Shown here: piece after piece, positions 1-9,699 of the stretch
Layout of the letters: each line of letters opens with the position of its first letter
Position numbering within the stretch: the first letter of the stretch is position 1
Assembly: GCA_963787375.1 (NCBI GenBank)
Contig: CAWBCR010000011.1
Location: 171,650 to 235,649 of the forward strand
Length of the DNA: 64,000 nt
From: CAWBCR01 sp963787375
GTDB taxonomy: Bacteria > Chloroflexota > Anaerolineae > Aggregatilineales > UBA3940
Direction of reading: 5' to 3'
Notes under the pieces: model-generated
The model's input: the letters and a program-made list of their open reading frames with translations, nothing else
The model's database searches: none
Told to the model about the DNA's origin: nothing
Made by a program: the position numbers and the translations under genes

Positions 1-1
1 C

Positions 2-37
2 AACCACCCGGCGCTGGTCATGGACCCGATCTTCTAG
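2..37 (+). CDS. C-terminal tail of an upstream gene (possibly acsB)
   Basis: Eleven residues (NHPALVMDPIF) followed by TAG at 35-37 form the end of a gene that starts before the window. Because the next genes encode CODH/ACS subunits, the likeliest parent is the acetyl-CoA synthase catalytic subunit AcsB. That is inference from context, since eleven residues are too few to recognise a family. Confidence 0.4.
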   Translation, partial: NHPALVMDPIF

Positions 38-48
38 ACGCAGATCTC

Positions 49-78
49 CGCAGGGGCACGGCATGCCGTGCCCCTGCG
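49..78. repeat. Perfect 30-bp palindrome, possible terminator
   Basis: Two 15-bp arms (CGCAGGGGCACGGCA and its exact complement) meet with no spacer, 11 bp after the stop of the upstream gene. It could form a cruciform or mRNA hairpin ending or processing the upstream transcript. No T-run follows. It shares the AGGGGC...GCCCCT core with four other intergenic hairpins in this window. Confidence 0.7.
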
Positions 79-100
79 CCCTGCGACGAGCGATGCACCC

Positions 101-625
101 ATGACCACCGACAGCGCGGCGCCCCCAGGCTGGTGCGTGATCTGATGACCGTTGGTGTCGTCACCTGCCCGCCGCGTCTGACCCTGATGGAGCTGGCCCG
201 CCTGTTCCTTGAGAAAGATGCCGAGGGCGTGATCGTCCTGGATGAAGAGGGCCACGCCAGCGGGGTTGTCAGCCAGGACGAGATGGTCCGGGCCTATGCG
301 CACCCTGCCGCCGAGACGCTGACGGCCGAAGACATCATGCGCGACGACATCCCGGAGGTGCCGCCCGACATCCCGCTGCACGCTGCGGCGCAGATCATGC
401 ACGATATGGGCGTGCGCGCCGTGTACTCGATGCATCACGCCGGAGGCATCGCGTATCCATCCGCGATTGATCTCGTACCGGCATATCCTGCGCCATCTGG
501 CCGCTGCAAGCCGACGACGAACTGAGCGATCTGGGCATCCGGCCGAGCGCCGCCCGCCGCTGGAAGTCTTTATCGAGAAGCGCGACGCCGCCCGGCGTCA
601 ATCGAAATCACATAACCAGGAGTAA
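101..625 (+). CDS. CBS-domain protein of the acs cluster (frameshifted)
   Basis: Two CBS motifs can be followed: one around RDLMTVGVVTCPPRLTLMEL and one around AEDIMRDDIPEVPPDIPL, giving a CBS pair that usually binds adenosyl ligands and regulates a partner. The ATG at 101 and the CBS body are in different frames; the switch falls at a C-run near 121-127. A second break near 430-470 and further breaks near 510-550 separate the body from a C-terminus ending in TAA at 623-625. Restored length is about 174 residues. It ends 5 bp before acsD, whose ribosome binding site (AGGAG, 618-622) overlaps its last codons, so the two are probably co-transcribed. A sensor role for the pathway is inference. 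Confidence 0.65.
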
Positions 626-630
626 ATCCC

Positions 631-1629
631 ATGCCTGTTGAAATCCCGAAAGACAAATGGCCCGGTTCGGTCAAACCGTCACTCTGGGCGGCACTGCTGC
701 CGATGGCGGCACGCGCGCCCACACGGTCACCGTCGGCGGCGAGAAGGCCCTGCCCTTCATGCACTTCGAAAGTCCCACGCCCCACCGCCCGGTCGTGGCG
801 ATGGAGATTAAGGACCGCCGCCCGGACGACTGGTCGCCGCTGCTGCTCGAGGCCTGGGGCGAGCGCCGTCGATGACCCGGCGGCCTGGGCCAAAGCGGCC
901 GAGGATGCTGGCGCCGACGTGATCGAGCTGCTGTTCAGCCTGACCGACGCCGACGGCAATCCCACCACGCCGGACGTCGCCGTCGAGCGGTCAAGACGGT
1001 GCTGGGGCGACCGGCCTGCCGCTGCTGGTGTTTGGACCCGGCCAGGCGGATGTGGACAACGATTGCTGGTGGCGGTGGCCGAAGCGACCAAGGGCGAGCG
1101 GCTGGTGCTGGGCATCTGCGAAGATAAGAACTACCGCACCATCGTCGCCACGGCCATGGCCAACGGCCATCTGGTCAGCGCCCGCACGCCGATGGACGTG
1201 AACCTCGCCAAGCAGCTCAACATCCTGATCAGCGATATGGGCCTGCCGGCTGACCGCATCCTGATGGACCCCACCACCGGCGCGCTGGGCTATGGCATCG
1301 AGTACGGCTACTCGGTGATGGAGCGGCTGCGCCTGGCCGCCCTGCAGGGCGACGTCAATGACCCAGTTGCCCATGCTCGTCACCCCCGGCTTCGAAGCCT
1401 GGAAGACCAAAGAAGCGAAGGTCGGCGAGGGCGTCCCCGCAGCCTGGGGCGACTGGCACGAACGCGCGATCAACTGGGAAACGCTCACCGCCATGGCGCT
1501 GCTCGAATCCGGCGCGGACATCATCGTCCTGCGCCATCCTGAAAGCGTCAAGCGCGTCAAGGCGGCCATTGACGACCTCATGGCTGTGCCACGAAACCGC
1601 TTAAGAAGACTATGCGGTCAAATACTTAG
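631..1629 (+). CDS. acsD: CODH/ACS complex delta subunit, corrinoid iron-sulfur protein small subunit (frameshifted)
   Basis: AcsD pairs with AcsC to form the corrinoid iron-sulfur protein, which carries the methyl group from AcsE to acetyl-CoA synthase. The start MPVEIPKDKWPGSV is typical of the family, and the TIM-barrel core is clear (KALPFMHFESPTPHRPVVAM; LGICEDKNYRTIVATAMANG; ILMDPTTGALGYGIEYGYS). Reading needs several frame switches: near 672 (AAA where AAAA is expected), near 880, three between 985 and 1065, near 1365 and near 1590, ending at TAG 1627-1629. Restored length is about 332 residues, close to the family norm. The sequence between breaks is well conserved, so errors are likelier than decay. 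Confidence 0.9.
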
Positions 1630-1652
1630 CGCCCTGCAAGGAGAGTATCAAC

Positions 1653-2997
1653 ATGCCGCTCATGGCATTCAGATTTACAAACTGCTGCCGCAGACCAACT
1701 GCAAGGAATGCGGCTTCCCGACCTGCCTGGCCTTTTGCCATGAAACTGGCGGCCAAGCAGGTCGAACTGTCCGCCTGCCCGCACGTCAGCGAAGAGTCGA
1801 AAGCCCAGCTGGCCGAGTCGGCGGCGCCGCCCGATGCGCCTGGTCACGCTCAAGGCCAACGGCCACGAGGTCAAGGCCGGCAACGAAGTGGTGCTGTTCC
1901 GCCACGAAAAGACGTTTTATAACAAGCCGGGCATGTTCATCCGCGTTAAGCGACGACGATGCCCGCCGCCGATATCACGGCCAAAGTCAAGGCCGCGGAC
2001 GGCTACACCGTCAACTACGTGGGCATCGAACTGACGCTGGACGGCTTCGCCGTGAAGCGGCCACCGGCGATCCCGGCCGCGTTTGCCGCCGCCATCGAGG
2101 CAGTGCGCGCGGCCAGCCACCGCCCGCTGATCCTGATCGCCGACGACCCGGCAGTGATGGCCGCCGGGCTGAACGCCTTCGACGGCGAAGCCCCCTGATG
2201 TACGCTGCCGATGCCGACAACTGGGAAGCGATGGCCGCCCTGGCCAAGCAGCACAGTGCGCCGCTGGCCGTCATCGGCCGACACGCTCGACGACCTGGCC
2301 GACCTGACCGAGAAGATCAAGGGCAAGGGCGTCGAGGACATGGTGCTCGACCCGGCCAGCGCACGATCTCAGCAAGCTCGCTGGCGCTCAACACCCAGAT
2401 CCGCCGGCTGGCGCTCAAGAAGAACTTCCGGCCGCTGGGCTACCCCAGATCGCCTTCCCCGGCGACGCCGACGACCCGGCCCGCGAGTCGGTGCTGGCGG
2501 CCCAGGCTATCGCCAAGTATGCCGGCTTCGTCGTGCTCGACACTTCGCGCCGGAGCTGGTCTACCCGCTGCTGGTGCTGCGCCAGAATATCTACACCGAT
2601 CCGCAGAAGCCGATCCAGGTGCAGCCCGGCCTGTACGAGATCAACGACCCGAAGCCGGAAGACCCGGTGCTGGTCACCACCAACTTCAGCATCACCTACT
2701 TCAGTGTCGCCAACGAGGTCGAAGGCGCGGGCCTGCCCGCCTGGCTGCTGGTGGCCGACGCCGAAGGCATGAGCGTGCTGACGGCCTGGGCCGCCGGCAA
2801 GTTCGATGCCGAGCGCATCGCCAAGGCAGTCAAGGCGATTCGGCGTCGCCGACAAAGTCACCAAAAAGCGCATCGTCCTGCCCGGCCACGTGGCGGTGCT
2901 GTCCGGCGAGTTGGAGGAGGAGTTGCCCGGTTGGGAAATCCGCGTCGGCCCACGCGAGGCAGTCGATCTGCCTGCGTTCATGAAACAGGCGCTGTAG
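1653..2997 (+). CDS. acsC: CODH/ACS complex gamma subunit, corrinoid iron-sulfur protein large subunit (frameshifted)
   Basis: AcsC binds cobalamin and a [4Fe-4S] cluster and is the methyl carrier of the Wood-Ljungdahl carbonyl branch. After restoring one G near 1665 the N-terminus reads IQIYKLLPQTNCKECGFPTC, the family's cluster-binding motif, with a fourth Cys in LSACPHVSEE. The later barrel and cobalamin region is recognisable (VLVTTNFSITYFSVANEVEG; PAWLLVADAEGMSVLTAWAA), ending FMKQAL and TAG. At least seven indels interrupt it. Restored length is about 448 residues, normal for the family. AAGGAG lies about 9 bp before the ATG and the gene follows acsD by 23 bp. Confidence 0.92.
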
Positions 2998-3013
2998 CGC
3001 GCCTGGAGGCCCT

Positions 3014-3268
3014 ATGACCGAGCCACAGGATCCCCTGCCCGCCGTCATTCATCTGGGAGCGACCGCTCGTCTTCGAGCGACGGCCAGCCAGTACCAGTGC
3101 GACAACTGCCCGCCCGACCGCGTATGTGCGTGGGCGTGCGTGCAGGGCGCTGGCATGGAAGAGATCGTCATTGGCGCGGCGCTGGCCATCGAGGGCGTTC
3201 CCGGCAGCCTGTACGCCGATCCCGCCGTCGAGCCAACGCAGGACGCGCTGTGGGATTCGTTTAACTAG
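3014..3268 (+). CDS. Small Cys-containing protein between acsC and acsV, function unknown
   Basis: An uninterrupted 84-residue frame with GGAGG about 6 bp before its ATG, 16 bp downstream of acsC and on the same strand, so it looks like a true operon member. Cys29, Cys32, Cys38 and Cys42 form a CxxC-x5-CxxxC pattern (QCDNCPPDRVCAWACVQG) that could hold a metal or Fe-S cluster; the rest is acidic and shows no known domain. I do not recognise the family. Position suggests a part in corrinoid-protein maturation or electron delivery to AcsV, which is speculation. Confidence 0.6.
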   Translation: MTEPQDPLPAVIHLGATARLRATASQYQCDNCPPDRVCAWACVQGAGMEEIVIGAALAIEGVPGSLYADPAVEPTQDALWDSFN

Positions 3269-3283
3269 ACAACAGCATAAGTC

Positions 3284-3313
3284 GCAGGGGCGTAGCACGA
3301 ACTACGCCCCTGC
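3284..3313 (+). terminator. Intergenic hairpin after the small Cys gene
   Basis: A 12-bp perfect stem (GCAGGGGCGTAG / CTACGCCCCTGC) with a CACGAA loop, 15 bp after the stop at 3268 and 28 bp before acsV. No T-run follows, so processing or pausing is as likely as termination. Same core as the other AGGGGCG hairpins here. Confidence 0.5.
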
Positions 3314-3340
3314 CTTCCGACAACTCATACCAGGACATCG

Positions 3341-5284
3341 ATGGCTCAACATACCGTCACATTCGACATCGCCCCCGAGCCCGTCTACGTCTCGACCGGC
3401 ACGCTGCTGGTCGAAGCGGCGCGGACGGCGGGGATCGACATCGCGCAGCCGTGCGGTGGGCAGGGACGCTGCGGGCGCTGCGCGGTGCAGATCACGGCAG
3501 GGGATATCCGCCGCCGCAGCACGCTGCGCCTCTCGCCCGAAGACGTGGCCGCCGGCTACGCGCTGGCCTGCCAGTCGGTCGTGGAAGGCGACGTGTCGGT
3601 CAGCGTGCCGCCGCAGGAGAAGATCGAGCGGCGCCTGACTACCGACCGCGTCGTCGCAGAGGTGGTCGTGCCGGCGGGCTACGACCCTGCCAGCGCGCAG
3701 ACCATCCGCCGCTACCAGCTTACCCTGACCCCGCCCAGCATGGAAGACCAGACCGACGACTGGAGCCGCCTGCAGACCGCGCTGCGCCAGCAGGCCGACG
3801 TCGGCGACGTGCAGGTCTCGCTGGAGACGCTGCAGCGCATCGGGGCCGTGCTGCGCGAGGGCGAGTGGAAGGTCACGGCGATCTTCGACTCCGCCACGTG
3901 GGACTGCCCCGCCTGCCCCGCCCGGCTGATCGACCTGCGGCCCGGGCATGTCGAGGCTGATGCCCCGCTGTGGGGCGTCGCCGTCGACATCGGCACGACG
4001 ACCGTCTCGGTGTGGCTGGTCGACCTGATCAGCGGCGAGGTGCGCGCGCAGGTGGCCGAGTACAACGGCCAGATCGCGCGCGGCGAAGACGTCATCTCGC
4101 GCATCATCTATGCCAGCAAGCGGCAGCAACGGCCACAGCAACCGCGACGAGATGCGCAGCCGCGTGCTCGACACCATCGCGGCGCTGGTCGAGGCGGCCT
4201 GCAAGCGTAACCAGATCGCGCCCACCGAGATCGTGAAGGCGACCATCTCCGGCAACAGCACCATGATCCACCTGCTGCTCGGCCTGCCTGCCGAAAGTAT
4301 CCGGCTGTCGCCGTTTGTCACCGCCATCAACCACGTGCCGACGCTCACTGCGCGGCAGGTCGGGCTGTCGATCCATCCGGAGGCAACCGTCGACTGCCTG
4401 CCGGGCGTGGCCAGCTATGTGGGCGCGGACATCACCGCCGGCGTGCTGTCCTCCGGCATGGACGACACCGACAAAGTGACCCTGTTCCTCGACGTGGGCA
4501 CCAACGGCGAGACGGTCCTCGGCACCTCCGATTGGCTGGTGACCTGCGCCTGTTCCGCCGGCCCGGCCTTTGAAGGCGCGGGCGTGCGTGACGGCATGCG
4601 CGCCACCAGAGGCGCCATCGAAGAAGTGTGGATCAACGGCGACACGTACGAGCCGACCTTCCGCGTGATCGGCGGCGTCAAGCCGCAGGGGATGTGCGGC
4701 AGCGGCCTGATCTCGCTGCTGGCCGAGATGTTCCTGACCGGCGTGATCGACAAGGCGGCAACATCAACACTCACCTCGATACGCCGCGCGTCCGCGAGGG
4801 CGAGCATGGCGCCGAATACGTCGTCGCCTGGGCAGCCGAAACCTCCACCGGGCAGGACATCGTCATCACCCGCGTCGACATCGACAACCTGCTGCGCGCC
4901 AAGGCCGCCATCTATGCCGGATTCACCGTCCTGGCGGACAGCGTCGGCGTGCCGCTGGAGACGGTCGAACAGGTGCTGATCGGCGGCTCATTCGGCAAGT
5001 ACATCAACGTGGAAAAGGCGGTGCAGATTGGCCTGCTGCCGGACATGCCCTGGGAGCAGTTCCAGTTCCTGGGCAACACCTCGGTCAAGGGCGCGTATCT
5101 CGCCCTGCTCGACCGCGCGCAGCGCGTGCGCATCAAGGACATCGCCAGCCGCATGACCTATATCGAGCTATCCGCCGACAACACGTTCTATGACGCGTTC
5201 ACGTCGGCGCTGTTCCTGCCTCACACGGATCTGTCACGCTTCCCATCGGTGGAAGCGGCCATGGTCAACAAGGAATGGAGGCAG
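3341..5284 (+). CDS. acsV: Corrinoid activation/regeneration protein (RACo, ferredoxin + ASKHA ATPase), frameshifted
   Basis: This protein uses ATP to drive reduction of inactive Co(II) to Co(I) in the corrinoid iron-sulfur protein. The N-terminal ~90 residues are a plant-type [2Fe-2S] ferredoxin domain with Cys38, Cys44, Cys47 and Cys77. The large C-terminal part is the DUF4445/ASKHA domain (VAVDIGTTTVSVWLVD; LFLDVGTNGETVLG; CACSAGPAFEGAGV; VLIGGSFGKYINVEKA). Frame switches are needed near 4130 and 4765. The tail PHTDLSRFPSV resembles the family's end, but no stop is visible before acsE: the frame runs on through the acsE start to TAA at 5327-5329. I end it at 5284 provisionally. Confidence 0.88.
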
Positions 5285-6209
5285 ATGTACATCATCGGCG
5301 AGAAATTCACATTATCTCTGAGAAGGTAAAGAGCCCTGCGGAGAAAGACGCCAAGTTCTTCCAGGAGCTGGCAGTCAGGCAGGTTGAGGCCGGCGCGCAG
5401 GCGCTCGACATCAACCTGGGGCCGCGCAAGAAGGACTGGCGAGGAGGTCTTCCCCTGGATGGTGGAGACGGTGCGAGGCGGTGGTCGACGTGCCGCTGAG
5501 CTTCGACAGCACCAATCTGGTGGGCATCGAAGCCGGGCTGAAGAAGATCACCAAGGCGCAGCCCATCATCAACTCGACCTCCGCCGAGCCGGAGCGGCTG
5601 GAGAAAGTGCCGCTGGTCGCCAAGCAGTACAACACCCGGCTGATCGCGCTGACGATGGGTAAGAGCGGCATCCCGGTCGGCGCCGACGAGCGCGTCAATA
5701 TCGCCATCGAGAAGCTGATCCCGCGCATGCATGGAGATCGACTATCCGATTGTCGAACCTGATCATCGACCCGCTGGTGCTGACCGTCTCCGGCTGCCAG
5801 GAATACTGCCCGCAGCTGATCGAAGCGGTGCGCACGCTGCAGTATGCCTGGGACCCGCCGCCGGCGATCTCGGTCGGTCTGTCGAACGTCTCCAACGCCG
5901 TGCCCAGCGAGAACCGCCCGCTGATCAACCGCGTCTATCTGGCGATGCTGATGGGCGTCGGGCTTGCAGATGATGATCGCCGATCCGCTCGACAAGAAGC
6001 TGAAGGAGGTCATCCGCACCATCGAGAACCGCGACGACAGCACGCCCGTCAGGCGGCTGTATCTGGCGATCCACGACCGCACCGCGGCGATGGAAGAGCC
6101 AACCATCGACGACGTGGATATGACCGACCCGGAGCAGGCCGCGATCTGGAAAACCGTGCAGATCCTGCTCAACAAGGTCATCTACGCCGACTCGTATCTC
6201 CAGCAGTAG
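5285..6209 (+). CDS. acsE: 5-methyltetrahydrofolate:corrinoid iron-sulfur protein methyltransferase (frameshifted)
   Basis: AcsE transfers the methyl group of methyl-THF to the cobalt of AcsCD. It starts MYIIGEK and has the pterin-binding barrel signatures QALDINLGPRKKDW, VPLSFDSTNLVGIEAG, INSTSAEPERLEKVPLVA and VGLSNVSNAVPSENRPLINR. Breaks lie near 5312 (AAA for AAAA), 5447, 5488, 5727, 5758 and 5966. Restored length is about 308 residues; the Moorella enzyme has about 262, and the excess is a C-terminal helical extension rich in acidic residues. GGAGG lies just before the ATG. It is the last gene before a hairpin terminator. Confidence 0.9.
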
Positions 6210-6230
6210 CCGGCCTGTTGATTGCATACG

Positions 6231-6267
6231 ACGGGGCGCAGCGTGCCAGCGCCGCGCCCCGTTTGTT
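6231..6267 (+). terminator. Probable terminator of the acs operon
   Basis: A 9-bp GC-rich stem (ACGGGGCGC / GCGCCCCGT) with a 14-nt loop, followed by TTGTTG, lies 22 bp after the acsE stop. The T-run is short but the position and stem fit a Rho-independent terminator. Confidence 0.6.
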
Positions 6268-6422
6268 GCGTCGGGACCGTGGGCCTGCATGTGAATGTCA
6301 CACCGGCTTAGTGACGAATTCCACTAGCAGCAGCCCTCGTCGCGCGCTATTCTGATAATACTTATCTTTTATATCTGCCGTGGGCGGTAGAGCCGCCCAC
6401 CCCACCATCAGGGGGAAGCCTC

Positions 6423-7901
6423 ATGCCCGTCTTCACACCTGCACGCCGCTGGCAGCCACCCTTCCGGCCCTTCAAGCGCGAGCCGTTTGGACGGCGTGCC
6501 CTCGAGTCACTGGAACTGGCGTCAAAGGTCCGCTGTTCGGCTGCCGGATGTGCGGCAACTGTCTGCTGCAAGAAACCGCTTTCATCTGCCCGATGGAGTG
6601 CCCTAAGGGTGCGCGCAACGGCCCTTGCGGCGGCTCGACGGAAGAGCACTGTTACGTCGACGAGACACGGCCCTGTATCTGGTACAAGATCTACGAGCGG
6701 TCTTTCCAGATGGGCCGCGAGGAAAAACTGCTGGAAGTGCTGCCGCCGCTGGACTGGGACAAGGTCGGCGGCGAGACCTGGGGTGACGTCGTCGATCAGG
6801 TCGGCGAAGTCGGCACCGGCAAGTTCGTGCGCGGCATGCTCTCCGGCGACGCTGAAAAGCGCCACAATACCTGGGAATCGGTCTTCCGCCCGGTGCGCCA
6901 GCCGGACTGGTGGCAGGGCGACTCCGAGTACCACGCGCCGGCCTACACCGAGCCGATCTCTGAGCTGGAGCGACGCCTGCGCGCGGGCGAGTTCGTGGTC
7001 ACGGCCGAGGTCGCGCCGCCGCTGAGCACCGCCACCGGCAAGCTGACCCGCAACATCGAGATGGTCAAGCCCTACGTGGCCGCGATCAATTTCACCGATA
7101 ACCCGTCGGCCACCGCCCGCATGTCCAGCCTGGCGTGCAGCACGATGGCGATGCAGGATGGCGCCGAGCCGGTGATGCAGATCGCCGCCCGCGACCGCAC
7201 CCGCATCGGCCTGCAGGCCGAAGTGATCGGCGCGAGCGCGCTGGGCATCCGCAATATCCTGTGCCTGTCGGGCGACCAGGCCGCATGGGCCCTGCCCCGA
7301 TGGGCCGCCTCGACGTCATCGACATGGACTCGGTCCAGATGCTGTGGATTCTGCGCCGCATGCGCGACGAGGGCCACTACCTCGATGGCCGCACGATCAA
7401 GAACCCACCGCAGATCTTCCTGGGCGCGGCAGCCTCGCCGTTCGCCTCGCGGCCTGAGTTCCAGGCCATCCGCGAGCACAAGAAGGTCAATGCCGGGGCG
7501 CAGTTCTTCCAGACCAACCTGGTCTTTGATCCGGACGGCATGGAAGTCTGGCTGAACGAGCTGGCCAAGCGCAACATCCTGGACAAGGTCTACATCCTGA
7601 TCGGCATCACGCCGCTCAAGAGCTACAAGATGGCCGAATACATGCACAACGAGGTGCCCGGCGTCTTCATCCCGGAGAAGATCCTCAAGCGCATGGAAGC
7701 GCCGGCGACGGCGCGGAAGAAGAAGGCGTCGCCATCGCGCTGGAGCTGATCGAGGCGATCAAGGGCAAGCAGGGCGTCAACGGCCTCCATCTCATGGCGG
7801 TTGGCTGGGAGGAGATCGTGCCGCGCATCGTCACCGAGGCCGGGTTGCTCCCGCCCGATTTCGTGCCGGAGACGGTCGCCGAGGCCGCCACGCAGGACTG
7901 A
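6423..7901 (+). CDS. metF: MetV-MetF fusion, methylene-tetrahydrofolate reductase (frameshifted)
   Basis: Makes 5-methyl-THF, the substrate of AcsE. The N-terminal ~190 residues match the MetV zinc-binding domain (GCRMCGNCLLQETAFICPME, then CPKGARNGPCGGS). The C-terminal ~300 residues are the MetF barrel (AGEFVVTAEVAPPLSTATGK; AINFTDNPSATARMSSLACS; ALGIRNILCLSGDQ; AGAQFFQTNLVFDPDGMEVW). In many acetogens these are separate genes; here one frame runs through the joint without a stop. Frame switches are needed near 6527, 7290 and 7715, ending at TGA 7899-7901. The start MPVFTPARRWQPPFRPFKRE is the first ATG. No nucleotide-binding partner is encoded nearby, so the electron donor is unknown. Confidence 0.85.
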
Positions 7902-7914
7902 TAACAGACAATCG

Positions 7915-7943
7915 ATAGGGGCGACCACAAGGGTCGCCCTTAT
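7915..7943. repeat. Intergenic AGGGGCG-type hairpin
   Basis: Arms GGGCGACC and GGTCGCCC around a short loop, 14 bp after the metVF stop. It is followed by TATAATAAAG, so it may end metVF transcription, and the A/T-rich tail may contain a -10 element (TATAAT, 7941-7946) for cooC. Confidence 0.5.
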
Positions 7944-7963
7944 AATAAAGAGGGTATTGTGAT

Positions 7964-8764
7964 ATGAAACTCGCAATCAGCGGGAAGGGCGGCGTCGGCA
8001 AGACGACCCTGTCGGCGCTGTTAGCCCAGGTTTACGCCGATGCAGGCCGTGACGTGCTGGCCGTCGACGCCGACCCATCGCCATGCCTGGCCGGGGCGCT
8101 GGGCTTCCCGGACGACGTCCGCGCGAAGCTCCACCCCATCGCCGAGATGGATGACCTGATCGAGGAGCGCACCGGCGCAAAGCCGGGCACTGTCGGCGGG
8201 TTCTTCACGCTCAATCCGCGCGTCGACGACATCCCGGAGCGCTTTGCCATCGCGCATCGGGGCGTCCGCCTGCTGGAGATGGGCTCGGTCGACCTGGGCG
8301 GGTCGGGCTGCATCTGCCCGGAAAGTGCCATGCTCAAGACGCTGTTCACGCACCTGCTGTTTCGCGACGACGAGGTGCTGCTGCTCGACATGTACGCAGG
8401 CGTCGAGCACCTGGGCCGCGCGACGGTCGACTTTGTCGACGCGATGCTGATCGTCGTCGAGCCGACGCGGCGCAGCCTGGGCACCGCTGCGCAGATCAAG
8501 AAGCTGGCGACCGACATCGGCCTGACACGGCTGGGGCTGGTGGCCAACAAAGTGCGCAACGCCGACGAAGCCGCCTTTGTCGAGGCACAAACGCCTGGCA
8601 TCCCGGTGCTGGGCATGCTGCCCGCCGATCTGGGCGTTCAGGAAGCCGACCGACTGGGGATTCCGGTTTACGACCACGTGCCCGCGCTGCGCGAGGCAGC
8701 CGAACAGATCGCCGGGAAGTTCAGCGAGTTATCCGATTCCCTGTTTCAGAGGACGGCTCCATGA
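7964..8764 (+). CDS. cooC: CooC-family nickel-insertion ATPase
   Basis: An intact 266-residue MinD/ParA-type ATPase. The deviant Walker A GKGGVGKTT is at residues 7-15 and the family's CxC metal-binding motif (GGSGCICPE, Cys116 and Cys118) is present. CooC proteins dimerise on ATP and zinc or nickel and help load nickel into CO dehydrogenase. It lies 62 bp after metVF and overlaps the next gene by 4 bp (ATGA). Of the two paralogues here this one is closer to the CODH-type CooC; I infer that from the GSGCICPE motif only. Confidence 0.9.
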   Translation: MKLAISGKGGVGKTTLSALLAQVYADAGRDVLAVDADPSPCLAGALGFPDDVRAKLHPIAEMDDLIEERTGAKPGTVGGFFTLNPRVDDIPERFAIAHRGVRLLEMGSVDLGGSGCICPESAMLKTLFTHLLFRDDEVLLLDMYAGVEHLGRATVDFVDAMLIVVEPTRRSLGTAAQIKKLATDIGLTRLGLVANKVRNADEAAFVEAQTPGIPVLGMLPADLGVQEADRLGIPVYDHVPALREAAEQIAGKFSELSDSLFQRTAP

Positions 8765-9699
8765 GCGCAACCCTTCCGCTGAGCGCTGAACACGAAAAGC
8801 GCTCGGCGGCGCTGAGTTCCGTCATCGGCGCGGTTTTTCTGACCACCTTCAAGATCATCGTCGGGCTCATGACCGGCAGCCTGGGCATTCTCTCAGAAGC
8901 TGCCCACTCCGGGCTGGACCTGGTCGCGGCGCTGGTCACTTTTTTCGCCATCCGCATTTCCGACAAGCCGCCGGACGCGCAGCATCCGTACGGCCACGGC
9001 AAGATAGAGAATCTGTCCGCGCTGGCTGAGACGTTTCTGCTGCTGGCTACCTGTATCTGGATCATCTACGAGGCCATTCAGCGGCTGTTCTTCGAGAACG
9101 TTCACGTCGAAGTGTCAATATGGGCGTTTCTGGTTATGATTGTCTCGATTGGCATCGACTACACGCGATCGCGCGTACTGATGCGGGCCGCGCGCAAGCA
9201 CAACAGCCAGGCGCTCGAAGCCGACGCGCTGCACTTCAGCACCGACATCTGGAGTTCGTCGGTCGTCATCGGGGGGTTGGTCCTGGTCAAGCTGTCCGAA
9301 GTCCTGCCGCGTGCGGGCTTCCTGGAACAGGCCGACGCCGTCGCGGCGCTCGCCGTCGCCGGGATCGTGATCGTGATCAGCCTTCAGCTCGGCAAACGGA
9401 CTATTGATGGTCTGCTTGACACCGCTCCCGACGGCCTGGCGGAACAGATCGAGCGCGCCGTCGAATCAGTGCCGGACGTGGTCGATTGCCACGCGGTGCG
9501 GGTGCGGCCTTCAGGCCCCAACCTGTTTGTCGACCTGCATATCCTGGCCGACGCCGGGTTGCCGCTCGAAAAGACACACCAGCTTACCGAAAATGCCGAG
9601 GCAGCCGTCCGCAAAGTGGCGCCGCGCGCCGAAGTCTCGGTGCACGTCGAACCCTATCAGCCAGAAACGAAACCTTCTAAGTCAGGAGCAGCCCAATGA
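8761..9699 (+). CDS. Cation diffusion facilitator (CDF) metal transporter
   Basis: An intact 312-residue membrane protein with about six helices and the CDF metal-site motifs EAAHSGLDLV (helix 2), HPYGHGKIENLSAL (loop) and ALHFSTDIWSS (helix 5), then a cytosolic ferredoxin-like domain from about residue 215. CDF proteins usually export Zn2+, Co2+, Ni2+, Fe2+ or Mn2+ against protons. It overlaps cooC by 4 bp and the second cooC by 4 bp, so it is translationally coupled inside a nickel-maturation operon. That context suggests nickel or zinc balance, but the metal cannot be read from sequence. Confidence 0.85.
   Translation: MSATLPLSAEHEKRSAALSSVIGAVFLTTFKIIVGLMTGSLGILSEAAHSGLDLVAALVTFFAIRISDKPPDAQHPYGHGKIENLSALAETFLLLATCIWIIYEAIQRLFFENVHVEVSIWAFLVMIVSIGIDYTRSRVLMRAARKHNSQALEADALHFSTDIWSSSVVIGGLVLVKLSEVLPRAGFLEQADAVAALAVAGIVIVISLQLGKRTIDGLLDTAPDGLAEQIERAVESVPDVVDCHAVRVRPSGPNLFVDLHILADAGLPLEKTHQLTENAEAAVRKVAPRAEVSVHVEPYQPETKPSKSGAAQ

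Noticed and set aside
101..7901. Programmed ribosomal frameshifting in the acs genes
   Set aside because: The breaks are many, in both directions, in different genes and without slippery heptamers plus pseudoknots; sequence error or mutation is simpler.
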